From Herbiconiux ginsengi (GTDB taxonomy: Bacteria > Actinomycetota > Actinomycetes > Actinomycetales > Microbacteriaceae): a DNA stretch of 47,837 nt. Position 1 is the stretch's first letter. Every line of letters begins with the position of its first letter. The translations under genes were made by a program, and so were the position numbers. Of the stretch, positions 9,926-18,728 are shown one piece after another. Below the pieces are notes generated by a model. That model worked only from the letters and a program-made list of their open reading frames with translations, did not search any database and was not told the origin of the DNA. The DNA is taken from the NCBI RefSeq assembly GCF_900107435.1, contig NZ_FNPZ01000011.1, positions 1 to 47,837 on the forward strand, in the 5' to 3' direction.

Positions 9926-11368
9926 GTGAAAGCTGATTCACCGGCAGCGGGACGCGGAGTAGCGGTGGGCGTCAGGGTGCCAGGACGTATCAGCGTCGCA
10001 CCGCAGACCGACCGTGAGTTCACGGAAACCGAGCGGACGACCCTTGATGTCGGCGTGCAGCGCCGTGCGAGACTCCGGGTCGCCGAAGACACCAGACTCC
10101 TCCATGACACCGCGATCAACACCTTGCTCGCGATCGCCAACGGCGTGGCCGGTACCATCTCCACTGACGAGATACGACAGCAATGCGCCCGCGATGTCGC
10201 TCTGCTCCGCGCGCTGACCGAGCGTTCGGCCGATGGTCTCGACGCGCGCGCCTCGCTGCACGAGGTGTTCGGCTTCCTGAGTCTGCCCATCCGCCGCACG
10301 GGTCTCGACGACGAGCACCTGGATCGCGTGACCGGGCAGCTGTCACCGGCGACGGTGAGAGCCCTAGTGGCCTGTGCCCGGGAAGCCATCACGAACGCCG
10401 CCAAGCATTCAGGGAGCAACGACGTCGAGGTCGGCTACCACCACGAAGGTGGGCAGCTGAGCCTGATCGTGAAAGACGACGGGATCGGGTTCGACCGCGC
10501 GACGGCGACCGGCTACGGGTTGGCGAACTCGATCTTCGCCCGGGCTGCCGACCATGCGATCACGGTGGACCTCCGCACGGCGCCTCGAGAAGGAACCGCG
10601 ATCGTGCTGCGAGTACCGATCGCCCCCTCAGATGCCGCCGTGGTTCTCGGGTCGGGCGACCCACTCGTCTGGCGGGCGTCCGCCGCCACTGTCGGCGCCG
10701 TCATCGTCGCAGTCGTCGCGGGCCTCGGCCGCATCTGGACCCGCATCCTGAACACCGACTCCCGACGCGGCCGTCAATCGGCGCTACCGCGACAGCGCCG
10801 GTCCGTGGCCCGTGTCACGTATCGGCAGGCTGACGCACAACCGTCCCACGCGCGCTGGCGCGAAGCCGGACTGGATGCCGCGATCCGCCTCCTGGCAGAC
10901 ATTGCTGACGGCCACCTCGATCCCCGTTCCGCGAGCGTCCGCGACGCTTGTCGCCGCGAGGAGATGTATCTCCGGCAACTGGCCCGGATCAGCCCGGAAC
11001 TGCTCAACCTCGGCCGTGCCGTGGTCGCCGCACTCTCCGAGACCCGCACGCGCGACGTCTCGCTCAGCGTGAATCTCGGTGCGCTGGACACACCGAACCC
11101 TGCGGTCGCAATCGAGATCGGCCGGGCGATCCTCATGGCCGTCCGCAACTCGCCGCGAAGAAGCTCATTGGTCGTCACCGTGTTCCCGGTGCGCGATGGA
11201 ATGCAGTTGACCGTGATCGGTCCACGACCCTCCACGGACCCGCTCAGCGGATTCACGCAGAGCCCGCATGTTGTCGACTGCTCCCGCCGCCGCCTCTCCG
11301 GCACCGCGACGCTCGCCCAGATCATCTTTCGCTCGACATCCGAACGTCTGGACGACTCCGTGCGGTGA
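9926..11368 (+). CDS. Histidine-kinase-like ATPase protein without a membrane sensor domain
   Basis: About 480 residues. Near residues 55-75 is a DHp-like helix of the NarL/HisKA_3 kind (RLLHDTAINTLLAIANG, candidate phospho-His in LLHD). It is followed by an HATPase_c domain with N-box EAITNAAKHSG, D-box VKDDGIGFD and G-box GYGLANSI. A hydrophobic segment follows (ATVGAVIVAVVAGLGRIW), then a second helical/ATPase-like region with no catalytic boxes. GTG 9926 is preferred because GAGAGGG lies 8 nt upstream; ATG 9884 is an alternative. There is no N-terminal sensor or transmembrane segment, so it may sense in the cytosol or through its C-terminal half. It is probably the partner of the upstream response regulator. 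Confidence 0.75.
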   Translation: MKADSPAAGRGVAVGVRVPGRISVAPQTDREFTETERTTLDVGVQRRARLRVAEDTRLLHDTAINTLLAIANGVAGTISTDEIRQQCARDVALLRALTERSADGLDARASLHEVFGFLSLPIRRTGLDDEHLDRVTGQLSPATVRALVACAREAITNAAKHSGSNDVEVGYHHEGGQLSLIVKDDGIGFDRATATGYGLANSIFARAADHAITVDLRTAPREGTAIVLRVPIAPSDAAVVLGSGDPLVWRASAATVGAVIVAVVAGLGRIWTRILNTDSRRGRQSALPRQRRSVARVTYRQADAQPSHARWREAGLDAAIRLLADIADGHLDPRSASVRDACRREEMYLRQLARISPELLNLGRAVVAALSETRTRDVSLSVNLGALDTPNPAVAIEIGRAILMAVRNSPRRSSLVVTVFPVRDGMQLTVIGPRPSTDPLSGFTQSPHVVDCSRRRLSGTATLAQIIFRSTSERLDDSVR

Positions 11369-11558
11369 GCAATTCCCTGGGAAGACCTGTCCCCGGTCGT
11401 GACCGCCGATCCGGTGCCCGTTCTCGGGCAGGTCGTTGCCGGCCCGTCTCGGGGCGAGGTGGTGTTTCCGCTGGGGGCTGCAGTGCGGGGTGGTCGGGCC
11501 ATACGCCACGACGGGCGCCGAGCTCAAGGCTGCGGACCGGAGCTGCGCGGCAACAACT

Positions 11559-11570
11559 TAGACTCGGTGG
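11559..11570 (+). promoter_or_regulatory. Leaderless -10 element for the MFS transporter
   Basis: TAGACT (11559-11564) lies 6 nt before the ATG at 11571, and the gap CGGTGG is not a usable ribosome site at that distance. The layout matches leaderless transcription. Confidence 0.5.
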
Positions 11571-12791
11571 ATGCCCGAGCACCGCCCACTGCCGATCTGG
11601 GCGGGACGCGGGGCCGCGCTGCTGGGTATCGTGCTCGTCGCATTCACCCTTCGCCAAGCGGTTGCCGCGATATCGCCGATCCTCAGCGACATCCGGGCGG
11701 ACATCCCGATATCGAACATCGGCGTCGGATTGCTCGGCACATTGCCGCCCATCCTCTTTGCGGTATCGGGGTTCATCGCGCCGCAGGTCGCTCGCCGCAT
11801 CGGTCTCGACGGCGGCATCCTGCTCGCGCTGGTGCTCATGACCGCGGGTCACATCACCCGCGCGATCGCCCCGGGCTTCGCGATACTGCTCGTCGGGAGC
11901 ATCGTCGCCTTCGCCGGTACGGGCATCGGCAACGTGCTCCTCCCGTCCATCGTCCGGCGGTACTTCCCCGACCGCGTCGCTCTGCTCACCGCGGTGTATG
12001 CCTGCATCGTGGGAGTGAGCACGGCCGTGCCTGCTGCGCTCGCCGCCCCGATCGCCGAGCAGGGCGGCTGGCGGTTCTCGCTCGGTGTGTGGTCGGCGAC
12101 ATCAGTGGTCGCGTTGGTTCCGTGGATCATCATCCTGGCGCGGGAGCGCCGCCTACGACTCCCGGATGCGGTTGCCGTCGAGTCCCGGCCTGCAGCCCTC
12201 GTCAAGCGACTGTGGCGCTCCCGCGTGGCCCTGTCGATCACCGTCTTGTTCTCGACGAGCACGATCTGCACCTACGCGGCGTTCGCGTGGCTGCCGGAGA
12301 TCCTCGGCGACGTCGCCGGTTCGACGCCGACCGAGGCTGGGGTGTTGCTCGCGGTGACCGGCATCGTCAGTGTGCCCGGAGCGCTCATCGCGCCCCTTCT
12401 CGTCGAACGGATGCGCACTGTCGGCTGGCTGATCGCCGCCGGTGTCGCGAGCTTCGCTTTCGGGTACCTCGGGCTGCTGTTCGCGCCCGCGACATCGACG
12501 CTCCTCTGGGTGCTGCTCATCGGGTCGGGGTCGATCCTGTTCCCGGTCAGCCTCGTGCTCATCAACGTCCGCACCCGAACCCAGGGCGGCACCGTCGCGC
12601 TGAGTGGCTTCGCCCAGGGGATCGCCTACGCGCTCGGCGCGCTCGGTCCGCTGATCGTCGGGCTGTTGCACGACGTCACTGGCGGGTGGACCCTGCCATT
12701 GCTCTTTCTGCTCGCGGTCGCCCTCGTGGCGACCATCCCGGCGATCACGCTTGCGCGACCCGTGTTCGTGGAGGACGAACTCGACCGTTAG
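11571..12791 (+). CDS. MFS transporter, CynX/NimT (cyanate permease-like) family
   Basis: A 406-residue membrane protein with about 12 hydrophobic segments in two six-helix halves. The first helix (GIVLVAFTLRQAVAAISPIL) and the following IRADIPISNIGVGLLGTLPPI match CynX/NimT transporters, which carry cyanate, 2-nitroimidazole or other small anions and drugs. The loop between helices 2 and 3 (FIAPQVARRIGLDGG) is the usual MFS signature position. It stands alone and starts without a leader; substrate unknown. The genes before (a two-component pair) and after (F420-type reductase) may or may not be functionally linked. Confidence 0.88.
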   Translation: MPEHRPLPIWAGRGAALLGIVLVAFTLRQAVAAISPILSDIRADIPISNIGVGLLGTLPPILFAVSGFIAPQVARRIGLDGGILLALVLMTAGHITRAIAPGFAILLVGSIVAFAGTGIGNVLLPSIVRRYFPDRVALLTAVYACIVGVSTAVPAALAAPIAEQGGWRFSLGVWSATSVVALVPWIIILARERRLRLPDAVAVESRPAALVKRLWRSRVALSITVLFSTSTICTYAAFAWLPEILGDVAGSTPTEAGVLLAVTGIVSVPGALIAPLLVERMRTVGWLIAAGVASFAFGYLGLLFAPATSTLLWVLLIGSGSILFPVSLVLINVRTRTQGGTVALSGFAQGIAYALGALGPLIVGLLHDVTGGWTLPLLFLLAVALVATIPAITLARPVFVEDELDR

Positions 12792-13144
12792 TCACGCGGC
12801 GCCACGACGCACGGCATCCACCCATGCGTTCCTCTCGGCAGCTGCCCCCATGGGTGTGAGCGGCGCGGCCATCGCATTCTCGCAAAATGTCGACACCTGA
12901 CACCGACGGCTGCAGGACGGATGGAACGTGGTCGAGGACCGCAATGAAGACGGGTTCTCCAGGGATGAGGCGAGCGCTTTCCACGGACCAACCATTTCGT
13001 GGGCGTTTTCCCCTCCCTCGGAATAGATGAGGCACCCCTCCGGTTTCATCCACCAACCGGAGGGGTGCCTCACCTTGTATTCGAGTCGACTCCACAGCGA
13101 CCGCCCCACGGCTGACCGACAGAACCACGACGAAGGAGAACAGC
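12792..13144. other. 353-bp intergenic region without a gene
   Basis: No supported coding region. It contains the strong hairpin at 13028-13072 and, at its right end, the AAGGAG ribosome site (13133 region) of the next gene. The long distance from the MFS stop to the hairpin suggests the hairpin belongs to the leader of the reductase gene rather than to MFS termination. Confidence 0.6.
13028..13072. repeat. Perfect 18-bp inverted repeat in the leader of the reductase-SDR operon
   Basis: Arms TGAGGCACCCCTCCGGTT (13028-13045) and 13055-13072 are perfect reverse complements around a 9-nt loop. The predicted hairpin is very stable and ends 73 nt before the ATG at 13145. It is not followed by a T-tract. 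It may be an attenuator-like structure, a stabilising 5' hairpin, or a terminator for transcripts from upstream. Confidence 0.8.
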
Positions 13145-13768
13145 ATGACGAGCATCAGTATCATCGGCTCGGGGAACATGGCCGGCGCCATCGGCGCCCT
13201 GGCTCTGAAAGGCGGCGACACGGTCGAGATTTCGGCCCGGGATGCCGCGAAGGCGGCGTCACTGGTCCGCACGCTCGGCGGCGGCGCCACGGTCGGAACG
13301 TGGGGCGCCGCGCCCGCCGGCGACATCGTGGTCCTGGCCGTCCTGTTCGAGAGCGCCGTGGATGTCGTCCGCGAATACGGAGAGGCGCTGGCAGGCAAGA
13401 TCGTCGTCGACATCACGAACCCGTTCAGCCCCACCGCCACGGGGCTGGCCGTCCCGCACGACACATCCGTCGCGCAACTGATCGCCGCGGCCGCCCCGGC
13501 CGACACTCAGGTGGTGAAGGCGTTCAACACCCTCTTCCGTGACGTGCTCGCCTCGGGTGGTCCGCGGGACGTGTTCATGGCCGGCGACAGCGCCGACGCC
13601 AAGGCGAGCCTGGCGGCGTTCATCACGCTCATCGGGCATCGGCCTCGTGACGTCGGCGACCTCGGCATGGCGCACTGGCTGGAGGGAGCGAGCCTGTTGG
13701 AGATGGGGCTCGCACGAAGCGGCCTGGGGTTCGGCCTCTCGCTCGGCGTCGATCTCGGAGGAAAGTGA
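13145..13768 (+). CDS. NADPH-dependent F420 reductase family protein (NAD(P)-binding)
   Basis: A 207-residue protein that begins with the Rossmann motif ISIIGSGNMAGAIGALALKGG and carries SARDAAKAASL, where F420:NADP reductases bind NADP phosphate. Later come VDITNPF and VKAFNTLFRDVL, both diagnostic of the family. It may move hydride between NADP and a deazaflavin, or act as a plain oxidoreductase; many actinobacterial homologues have no proven F420 use. AAGGAG lies upstream of the ATG. Its stop overlaps the spacing region of the next gene (SDR) by coupling, so both form one operon. An F420-dependent Ddn-type protein elsewhere in the window (33928-34422) suggests the organism uses F420. Confidence 0.88.
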   Translation: MTSISIIGSGNMAGAIGALALKGGDTVEISARDAAKAASLVRTLGGGATVGTWGAAPAGDIVVLAVLFESAVDVVREYGEALAGKIVVDITNPFSPTATGLAVPHDTSVAQLIAAAAPADTQVVKAFNTLFRDVLASGGPRDVFMAGDSADAKASLAAFITLIGHRPRDVGDLGMAHWLEGASLLEMGLARSGLGFGLSLGVDLGGK

Positions 13769-13770
13769 TC

Positions 13771-14505
13771 ATGGGAAAGCTGGACGGCAAGGTCGCGGTG
13801 ATCACCGGCGCCACGAGCGGGATGGCCCTGGCCGGCGCGAGGCTGTTCGTGCGTGAAGGGGCTCATGTCTTCATCACCGGCCGGCGGAAGGATGCCCTGG
13901 ACGAAGCCGTGAAGTCCATCGGCCGGAATGTGACGGGGGTGCGGGCCGATGCCGCGAACCTCGCCGACCTGGATCGTCTGTTCGAGACGGTTCAGCAGGA
14001 GAAGGGTTCGATCGACGTGCTGTGGGCGAGCGCCGGAGGCGGCCAGTCGGCCAGGCTCGGCGAGATCACCGAGGAGCAGTTCGATGCCGCCTTCTCGCTC
14101 AACGCCCGCGGCACGCTCTTCACGGTGCAGAAAGCGTTGCCGCTCATGAACGACGGTGGTTCGATCATCATGACCGGCTCGAACGCGTCTCTGAGGGGCT
14201 ATCCCGATTGGAGCGTGTACGCCGCGAGCAAGGCGGTGCTCCCCGCTTTCGCGCGGGTATGGGTGTCCGAGTTGAGAGACCGGAAGATCCGGGCGAACGT
14301 TCTGACCCCCGGCTCGGTCGCCACCGCGATGATGGGTGACGTGCTGAGCCCGGAGATGAAGGAGATGTTCGCATCCGTCATCCCTCGGCGCGAACTGGGC
14401 CGACCCGAAGAGATCGCATCGGTCGCGTTGTTCCTCGCGTCGGACGATTCCAGCTACGTCAACGGCATGGAACTGGTGGCCGACGGCGGCACCACTGTGA
14501 TCTGA
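13771..14505 (+). CDS. Short-chain dehydrogenase/reductase (classical SDR)
   Basis: A 244-residue classical SDR. The cofactor loop reads VITGATSGMALAGARLF, with Met in place of the usual Ile-Gly. The NNAG motif is altered to ASAGGG. The catalytic Ser (SIIMTGSNAS) and Tyr-Lys (YAASK) are intact, and the C-terminal FLASDDSSYVNG is normal. The ATG at 13771 was chosen (GGAGGA 8 nt upstream) over an overlapping GTG at 13765. It follows the F420-type reductase with only 2 nt between them, so the two are co-translated. Substrate unknown; such pairs often detoxify carbonyl compounds. Confidence 0.88.
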   Translation: MGKLDGKVAVITGATSGMALAGARLFVREGAHVFITGRRKDALDEAVKSIGRNVTGVRADAANLADLDRLFETVQQEKGSIDVLWASAGGGQSARLGEITEEQFDAAFSLNARGTLFTVQKALPLMNDGGSIIMTGSNASLRGYPDWSVYAASKAVLPAFARVWVSELRDRKIRANVLTPGSVATAMMGDVLSPEMKEMFASVIPRRELGRPEEIASVALFLASDDSSYVNGMELVADGGTTVI

Positions 14506-14520
14506 GCCTCCGCAGCCTGA

Positions 14521-14583
14521 TCGCCGGGTAGCGCGACGTGTGCGTTCCCTCGATCGGAGCGGGCACTTAGCGCTACCCGGCGA
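14521..14583. terminator. Bidirectional terminator-like hairpin between convergent genes
   Basis: Arms 14521-14534 (TCGCCGGGTAGCGC) and 14570-14583 are perfect reverse complements, with a 35-nt loop. It sits exactly between the SDR stop (14505) and the stop of the minus-strand permease (14585), the expected place for a shared terminator, though there is no T-tract on either side. Confidence 0.55.
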
Positions 14584-14584
14584 G

Positions 14585-15649
14585 TCAGGCGGGTGGGGAC
14601 TCGCGGGACGACGCGCGGTGGGCGGCTCTTCGGCGGAGGAGGCCGGGGACGAGTTCGCGGAGCAGGACGACCCCGATCAGCACCACCGCCTGCGCGATGA
14701 GCTGCAGCGCATCCTGCCAGCCCACCGAGCGCAGCAGCTGCCCCAGCTGGGTGAGGAAGAGCGCCGCGATACCGGTCGACACCACGCTCGCGAGCCCACC
14801 GGTGAGCGCGGTGCCGCCGAGCACCACGGCCGCCACCGAGGGCAGCAGGTACGAGTCGCCGAGGAACAGCGCCGGGGTCTTCGTGTAGCCCGCGAGCAGC
14901 ACGCCGCCCGCTCCGTAGCAGAGGCCCGCGAACGCGTAGGCGAACATCTGGTAGGCATTGACGCGGATGCCCAGAGCCGCCGCGGCCCGCTCGCTCACGC
15001 CGACCGCGGTGAGCCGCTTGCCGATGATCGAGCGTTGCGTCACGAGACCGGCGATCACCACGATCACCACGGCGATCAGCAGCGTGTTCGGGATGCCCAG
15101 GGTGCGGTCGAGCGCGAAGCCGTTCAGTGCCGCGGGTGCGCCCGAGGGTGTGCCGTCGGCGACGAAGAACACGGTGCCGAGCAGCACGGCGTTCATGCCG
15201 AGGGTGACGACGAGCGGCATCACCCGGAAGTACGTCACCAGGATGCCGTTCACGAGCCCCACGATGCCGGGGCCCACGATGCCCGCGATCACGGCGGCCC
15301 AGAGCGGCCAGCCGTAGTTCTGCGGAAGACCGGTGGAGAGCACAGCGGCGAGCGCGATCATCCCGGGCACCGAGAGGTCGAGGCCGCGCTGCTGCACCAC
15401 CAGGGTCTGCCCGGCGGCCACGATGGCCAGCACGGAGGCGAACGGCAGCATGCTGAGCAGCGGCGCCGCTCCGAGACTGCCGGGGGCGATGATCGGCGAG
15501 AGCGCGAAGAGCAGCGCGGTGGCGACCACGATGCCCACCCAGCTGCCGGAGAGCATCCGGCGCCAGGTCGACTCGACGGCGTTGGGTGCCGGTGCGCTCC
15601 CGCCGGTCGGCGCGTCGGAGGGGCTTCGGGTGGTGGTGGGCGTGGTCAT
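14585..15649 (-). CDS. Sugar-type ABC transporter permease (RbsC family)
   Basis: A 354-residue BPD_transp_2 permease with about 8-10 membrane helices. The N-terminus is Thr/Ser/Pro-rich and cytosolic (MTTPTTTRSPSDAPTGG). The family signature LVVQQRGLDLSVPGMIALAAV is present, as is the TAVGVSERAAAALGI loop that contacts the ATPase, and the C-terminus is Arg-rich. The ATG overlaps the TGA of the upstream fused ATPase-permease by 4 nt (ATGA). With the permease half of that protein it would form a two-subunit channel, as in autoinducer-2 or rhamnose importers, rather than the homodimer of RbsC. Substrate probably the same compound as the upstream binding protein (19567-20721). Confidence 0.9.
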   Translation of the reverse strand: MTTPTTTRSPSDAPTGGSAPAPNAVESTWRRMLSGSWVGIVVATALLFALSPIIAPGSLGAAPLLSMLPFASVLAIVAAGQTLVVQQRGLDLSVPGMIALAAVLSTGLPQNYGWPLWAAVIAGIVGPGIVGLVNGILVTYFRVMPLVVTLGMNAVLLGTVFFVADGTPSGAPAALNGFALDRTLGIPNTLLIAVVIVVIAGLVTQRSIIGKRLTAVGVSERAAAALGIRVNAYQMFAYAFAGLCYGAGGVLLAGYTKTPALFLGDSYLLPSVAAVVLGGTALTGGLASVVSTGIAALFLTQLGQLLRSVGWQDALQLIAQAVVLIGVVLLRELVPGLLRRRAAHRASSRESPPA

Positions 15650-18285
15650 GACGCGCTCCCTTCGGAGGAGATGGGCGAGGCGATCGGCGTGCGGGGTTCG
15701 CGTGGGATGCCCGCCACCGCCCGCTTGCGCCGTCGGGTGCGCCGCAGCTGCGCGTAGAGCACGGCCGCGGCCAGGGTGATGAGGCCGGGCAGCCAGTACG
15801 ACCAAGCCTGCGAGAGACCGAGGAACGGCGACACGTTCAGCACCTGCTGCACCAGGAAGGCGGCGGCGAGGATGCCGATGAACGACCCCCGTCCACCGAA
15901 GATCGACGCACCGGCCAGCACCACCACGGTGACCGACGACAGCGTGTACGACAGCGAGGGCCGTCCGTCGCCGATGCCGATCTGCGCCATCATGATGACC
16001 GCCGCGGGCAGCACCAGGAACGAGCAGAGCACGTAGGAGAAGAACTGCGTGCGCTTGACCTTGATGCCCAGGCGCCCGGCCGCGTCGATCCGCGAGCCGA
16101 CCCCGCGGAGCTCCACGCCCCAGCGGGTGCGGCGCAACGCGAACTCGAGCACGAGCAGCACGACGACCGCCACGATGGTGACGACCGGCACGATGCCGAT
16201 GCGGGCCTGGATCTGGTCGGCGATCGGTCCGAAGATGATGCCACCCGGGGTCGAGCGCAGAGCGAGATAGATGCCCTGTAGCGCCATGTAGGTGGCCAGG
16301 GTCACCACAACCGGATTGATAGTGAACCTCGTCACGAGGAACCCGTTGATCACCCCGGTGGCGATCGCCCCCGCCACCATCAGGGCGATCCCGACGTAGA
16401 GATTGCCGCCGTCGACGATCCAGTATGACGCGAGCACCACCAAGAACCCCATCAGGGGCCCGACGGAGAGGTCGAACCCGGAACCGAGCACCACCACCTG
16501 CTGCGCGGCGCCGACGAAGAGCAGGGGAGCGGCCATGAAGAGCAGGTTGTTGATGTTGAACGCGCCGAGATACGAGGGGTTCGTGGCCGCGACCACCACG
16601 CCGAGCAGCAGGAAGATCGCGCCCAGAACGGCGGCGGGCGACTGGTCGCCGCGCATCCACCGCCGCAGCTTCACACCGCGCGCCGACTTGTCGGCATCCG
16701 TCCGCTCGCGCACCGTGGTGGAGGTGAGGGCGGCGCGGGCGATGGCGGCCTCGGAGACCTCCTCGCCCACCAATTCCTGCACCACCGAGCCGCGCGACAT
16801 GATGAGCACGCGGTCGCACAGGCCCTCCAGCTCCACGCCGTCGGAGGAGAGGATGACCACGGCCGCGCCCGAATCGGCGGCGTCGCGGAGGATGCGATAG
16901 ATGTCGACGCGGGCGCCGGCGTCGACGCCCTGGGTGGGCTCTTCGGCGAGCAGCACCGTGGGCTTCGCCAGCAGGGTGCGTGCGAGCACGACCTTCTGCT
17001 GGTTCCCTCCTGAGAGCGAGGAGATCGGGGTGCGCGGCGACGGCGTCTTGATGGCCAGTCGTTTGATCTGCTCCACGGCCGTCTGGACGATGCGGCGTTC
17101 GCTCACCATGCCGCCGCGGGAGACCTTGGGCAGCGTCTTGGCAGCGATGTTGTCGCCCACGGAGAGCGGCAGGAAGACGCCCTCGCCGTGCCGGTCGGCC
17201 GGAACGTAGACCACACCGGCGGCGGAGGCGGCCGCGTTCGAGCCGTTCGAGATCGGCGTGCCGCCCACCGCGATCGTGCCGGTGGTGGGTTCGAGCCCGG
17301 CGAGCGCGCGGATGAGCTGGGTCTGCCCGTTGCCCTGCACACCCGCGAGCCCGACGATCTCGCCCGCCTTCACGGCGAAGGTGATGTCGTGGAACTCGTC
17401 GCTGTGCAGGTCGGTGACGGCGAGCCGGTCATCCGCTCCCACCGATCCGGTGGCGCTCCCCTTCTCCGGGAACACCGTCTCGAGCTTGCGCCCGATGACC
17501 CGCTCCACGATCTGCGACTCGTCGACCTCGTCGGCGTCGAAGGTGCCGCGCACCTGACCGTCGCGGAGCACCGTGATGCGGTCGGCGATCTGTTTCACCT
17601 CGGGGATGCGGTGCGAGATGTAGACCACGGCGGTGCCGCCGGCCACGAGCTCCCGCACCTTGCGGAAGAGCTTCTGCACCTCTTCGAGCGAGAGGTGCTC
17701 GGTGGGCTCGTCGAGGATGAGCACCTTCGGGTCGAGGGCGAGGGCCTTCGCGATCTCCACGATGAAGCGCTGCTCCACCGACAGGTCGATCACGCGGGTC
17801 TTCGCGTCGATGCCCATCTCCCAGCCGTCGAGCTGGCGCTGCGACCACGCCACGGCACGGCCGAGACCGCCCACCCGCTTGTAGCCGACGCCGACGGCCA
17901 TGTTCTCGGCCACGGTGAGATCCGGCAGCAGGGCCGGGTCTTGCCGCACGATGCCGAGCCCGAGTTCGCGCGCTTCGTCGGGCGACGCGCTCGTGAGCGG
18001 TGCGCCGCCGATCTGCACGGTGCCCTCGTTCGGTGCCAGGGCTCCGGATGCGACGGCCATCAGTGTCGACTTGCCCGCACCGTTCTCGCCCACCAGGGCG
18101 TGCACCTCGCCGGCGAGCACGTCGAGAGTGACGTCGGTGAGGGCGCGAACCCCCGGGAAGGTCTTGACGATGCCGTCGAGCTTCAGCACGGTGGGGCCGA
18201 AGTTCCGCGCGGCATTCGCGTCGGCGGTGGTCGTGGCGGCATCGCCGCTCACGGTGGCGACGTCGTAGAGGTCGGAATTCGTCAT
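15646..18285 (-). CDS. Fused ABC transporter: two ATPase domains plus permease (RbsA-RbsC fusion)
   Basis: An 879-residue polypeptide. ATPase domain 1 (~30-260) has Walker A GENGAGKST, Q-loop VRQDPALLPDLT, Walker B LILDEPTEHLS and an unusual signature, LSVEQRFIVEIAKAL, in place of LSVGQ. ATPase domain 2 (~290-520) has the degenerate Walker A VQGNGQTQLI typical of RbsA, signature LSGGNQQKVVLARTLL and Walker B EEPTQGVD. An RbsC-type permease (~555-850, LGSGFDLSVGPLMGFLVVLA) follows. RbsA and RbsC are normally separate proteins. AAGGAG lies 8 nt before the ATG. The gene starts 563 nt after the SDR of the same-strand operon, across a tandem-repeat leader, and is coupled to a second permease. Confidence 0.92.
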   Translation of the reverse strand: MTNSDLYDVATVSGDAATTTADANAARNFGPTVLKLDGIVKTFPGVRALTDVTLDVLAGEVHALVGENGAGKSTLMAVASGALAPNEGTVQIGGAPLTSASPDEARELGLGIVRQDPALLPDLTVAENMAVGVGYKRVGGLGRAVAWSQRQLDGWEMGIDAKTRVIDLSVEQRFIVEIAKALALDPKVLILDEPTEHLSLEEVQKLFRKVRELVAGGTAVVYISHRIPEVKQIADRITVLRDGQVRGTFDADEVDESQIVERVIGRKLETVFPEKGSATGSVGADDRLAVTDLHSDEFHDITFAVKAGEIVGLAGVQGNGQTQLIRALAGLEPTTGTIAVGGTPISNGSNAAASAAGVVYVPADRHGEGVFLPLSVGDNIAAKTLPKVSRGGMVSERRIVQTAVEQIKRLAIKTPSPRTPISSLSGGNQQKVVLARTLLAKPTVLLAEEPTQGVDAGARVDIYRILRDAADSGAAVVILSSDGVELEGLCDRVLIMSRGSVVQELVGEEVSEAAIARAALTSTTVRERTDADKSARGVKLRRWMRGDQSPAAVLGAIFLLLGVVVAATNPSYLGAFNINNLLFMAAPLLFVGAAQQVVVLGSGFDLSVGPLMGFLVVLASYWIVDGGNLYVGIALMVAGAIATGVINGFLVTRFTINPVVVTLATYMALQGIYLALRSTPGGIIFGPIADQIQARIGIVPVVTIVAVVVLLVLEFALRRTRWGVELRGVGSRIDAAGRLGIKVKRTQFFSYVLCSFLVLPAAVIMMAQIGIGDGRPSLSYTLSSVTVVVLAGASIFGGRGSFIGILAAAFLVQQVLNVSPFLGLSQAWSYWLPGLITLAAAVLYAQLRRTRRRKRAVAGIPREPRTPIASPISSEGSAS

Positions 18286-18353
18286 CTCGGCATCTCCTTA
18301 TGGGTTCGGGGTTGAGCAGTGGTGGTGGTCGGAGGGAATCGGCGGTGGGCGGT

Positions 18354-18669
18354 GACACGAGGTGGAGGTGGGGTGGGACGGCGAGGCGGTGGTGGGACGT
18401 GAAGGTGGGGTGAGACATGAGGTGGAGGTGGGCCGGGGAAGCGGTGGTGGGACGGAGGGTGAGGTGAGACGTGAGGTGGAGGTGGGCCGGGGAAGCGGTG
18501 GTGGGACGGAGGGTGAGGTGAGACGTGAGGTGGGGGTGAGGCGAGGAATCGGTGGTGGGACGGAGGGTGAGGTGAGACGTGAGATGGAGGTGAGGCGAGG
18601 AATCGGTGGTGGGACGGAGGGTGAGGTGAGACGTGAGATGGAGGTGGAGCGGGGAAGCAGTGAGGGGAG
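18354..18669. repeat. 54-bp tandem repeat array in the leader of the fused ABC gene
   Basis: Four full 54-bp units begin at 18412, 18466, 18520 and 18574, with a partial unit at 18628 and a diverged one before 18412. Units differ at a few positions and fall into two subtypes (GGCCGGGGAAGC and AGGCGAGGAATC). On the transcribed (minus-strand) RNA each unit has about 33 C and 5 G. Because 54 is a multiple of 3, all frames can stay open, giving a Pro/His/Ser-rich translation, but no ribosome site or domain supports a protein. It lies between SDR 18848 and the ABC gene 18285, inside the likely operon. Confidence 0.9.
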
Positions 18670-18728
18670 AGGCGGACGGCGGAGCCGCGGCACCGCTCGG
18701 CACGAGATCCAAGGCAACAGGCCCTTAT

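Noticed and set aside
18412-18665. CRISPR array
   Set aside because: Units are directly adjacent without unique spacers, 54 bp long, and no cas genes are present.
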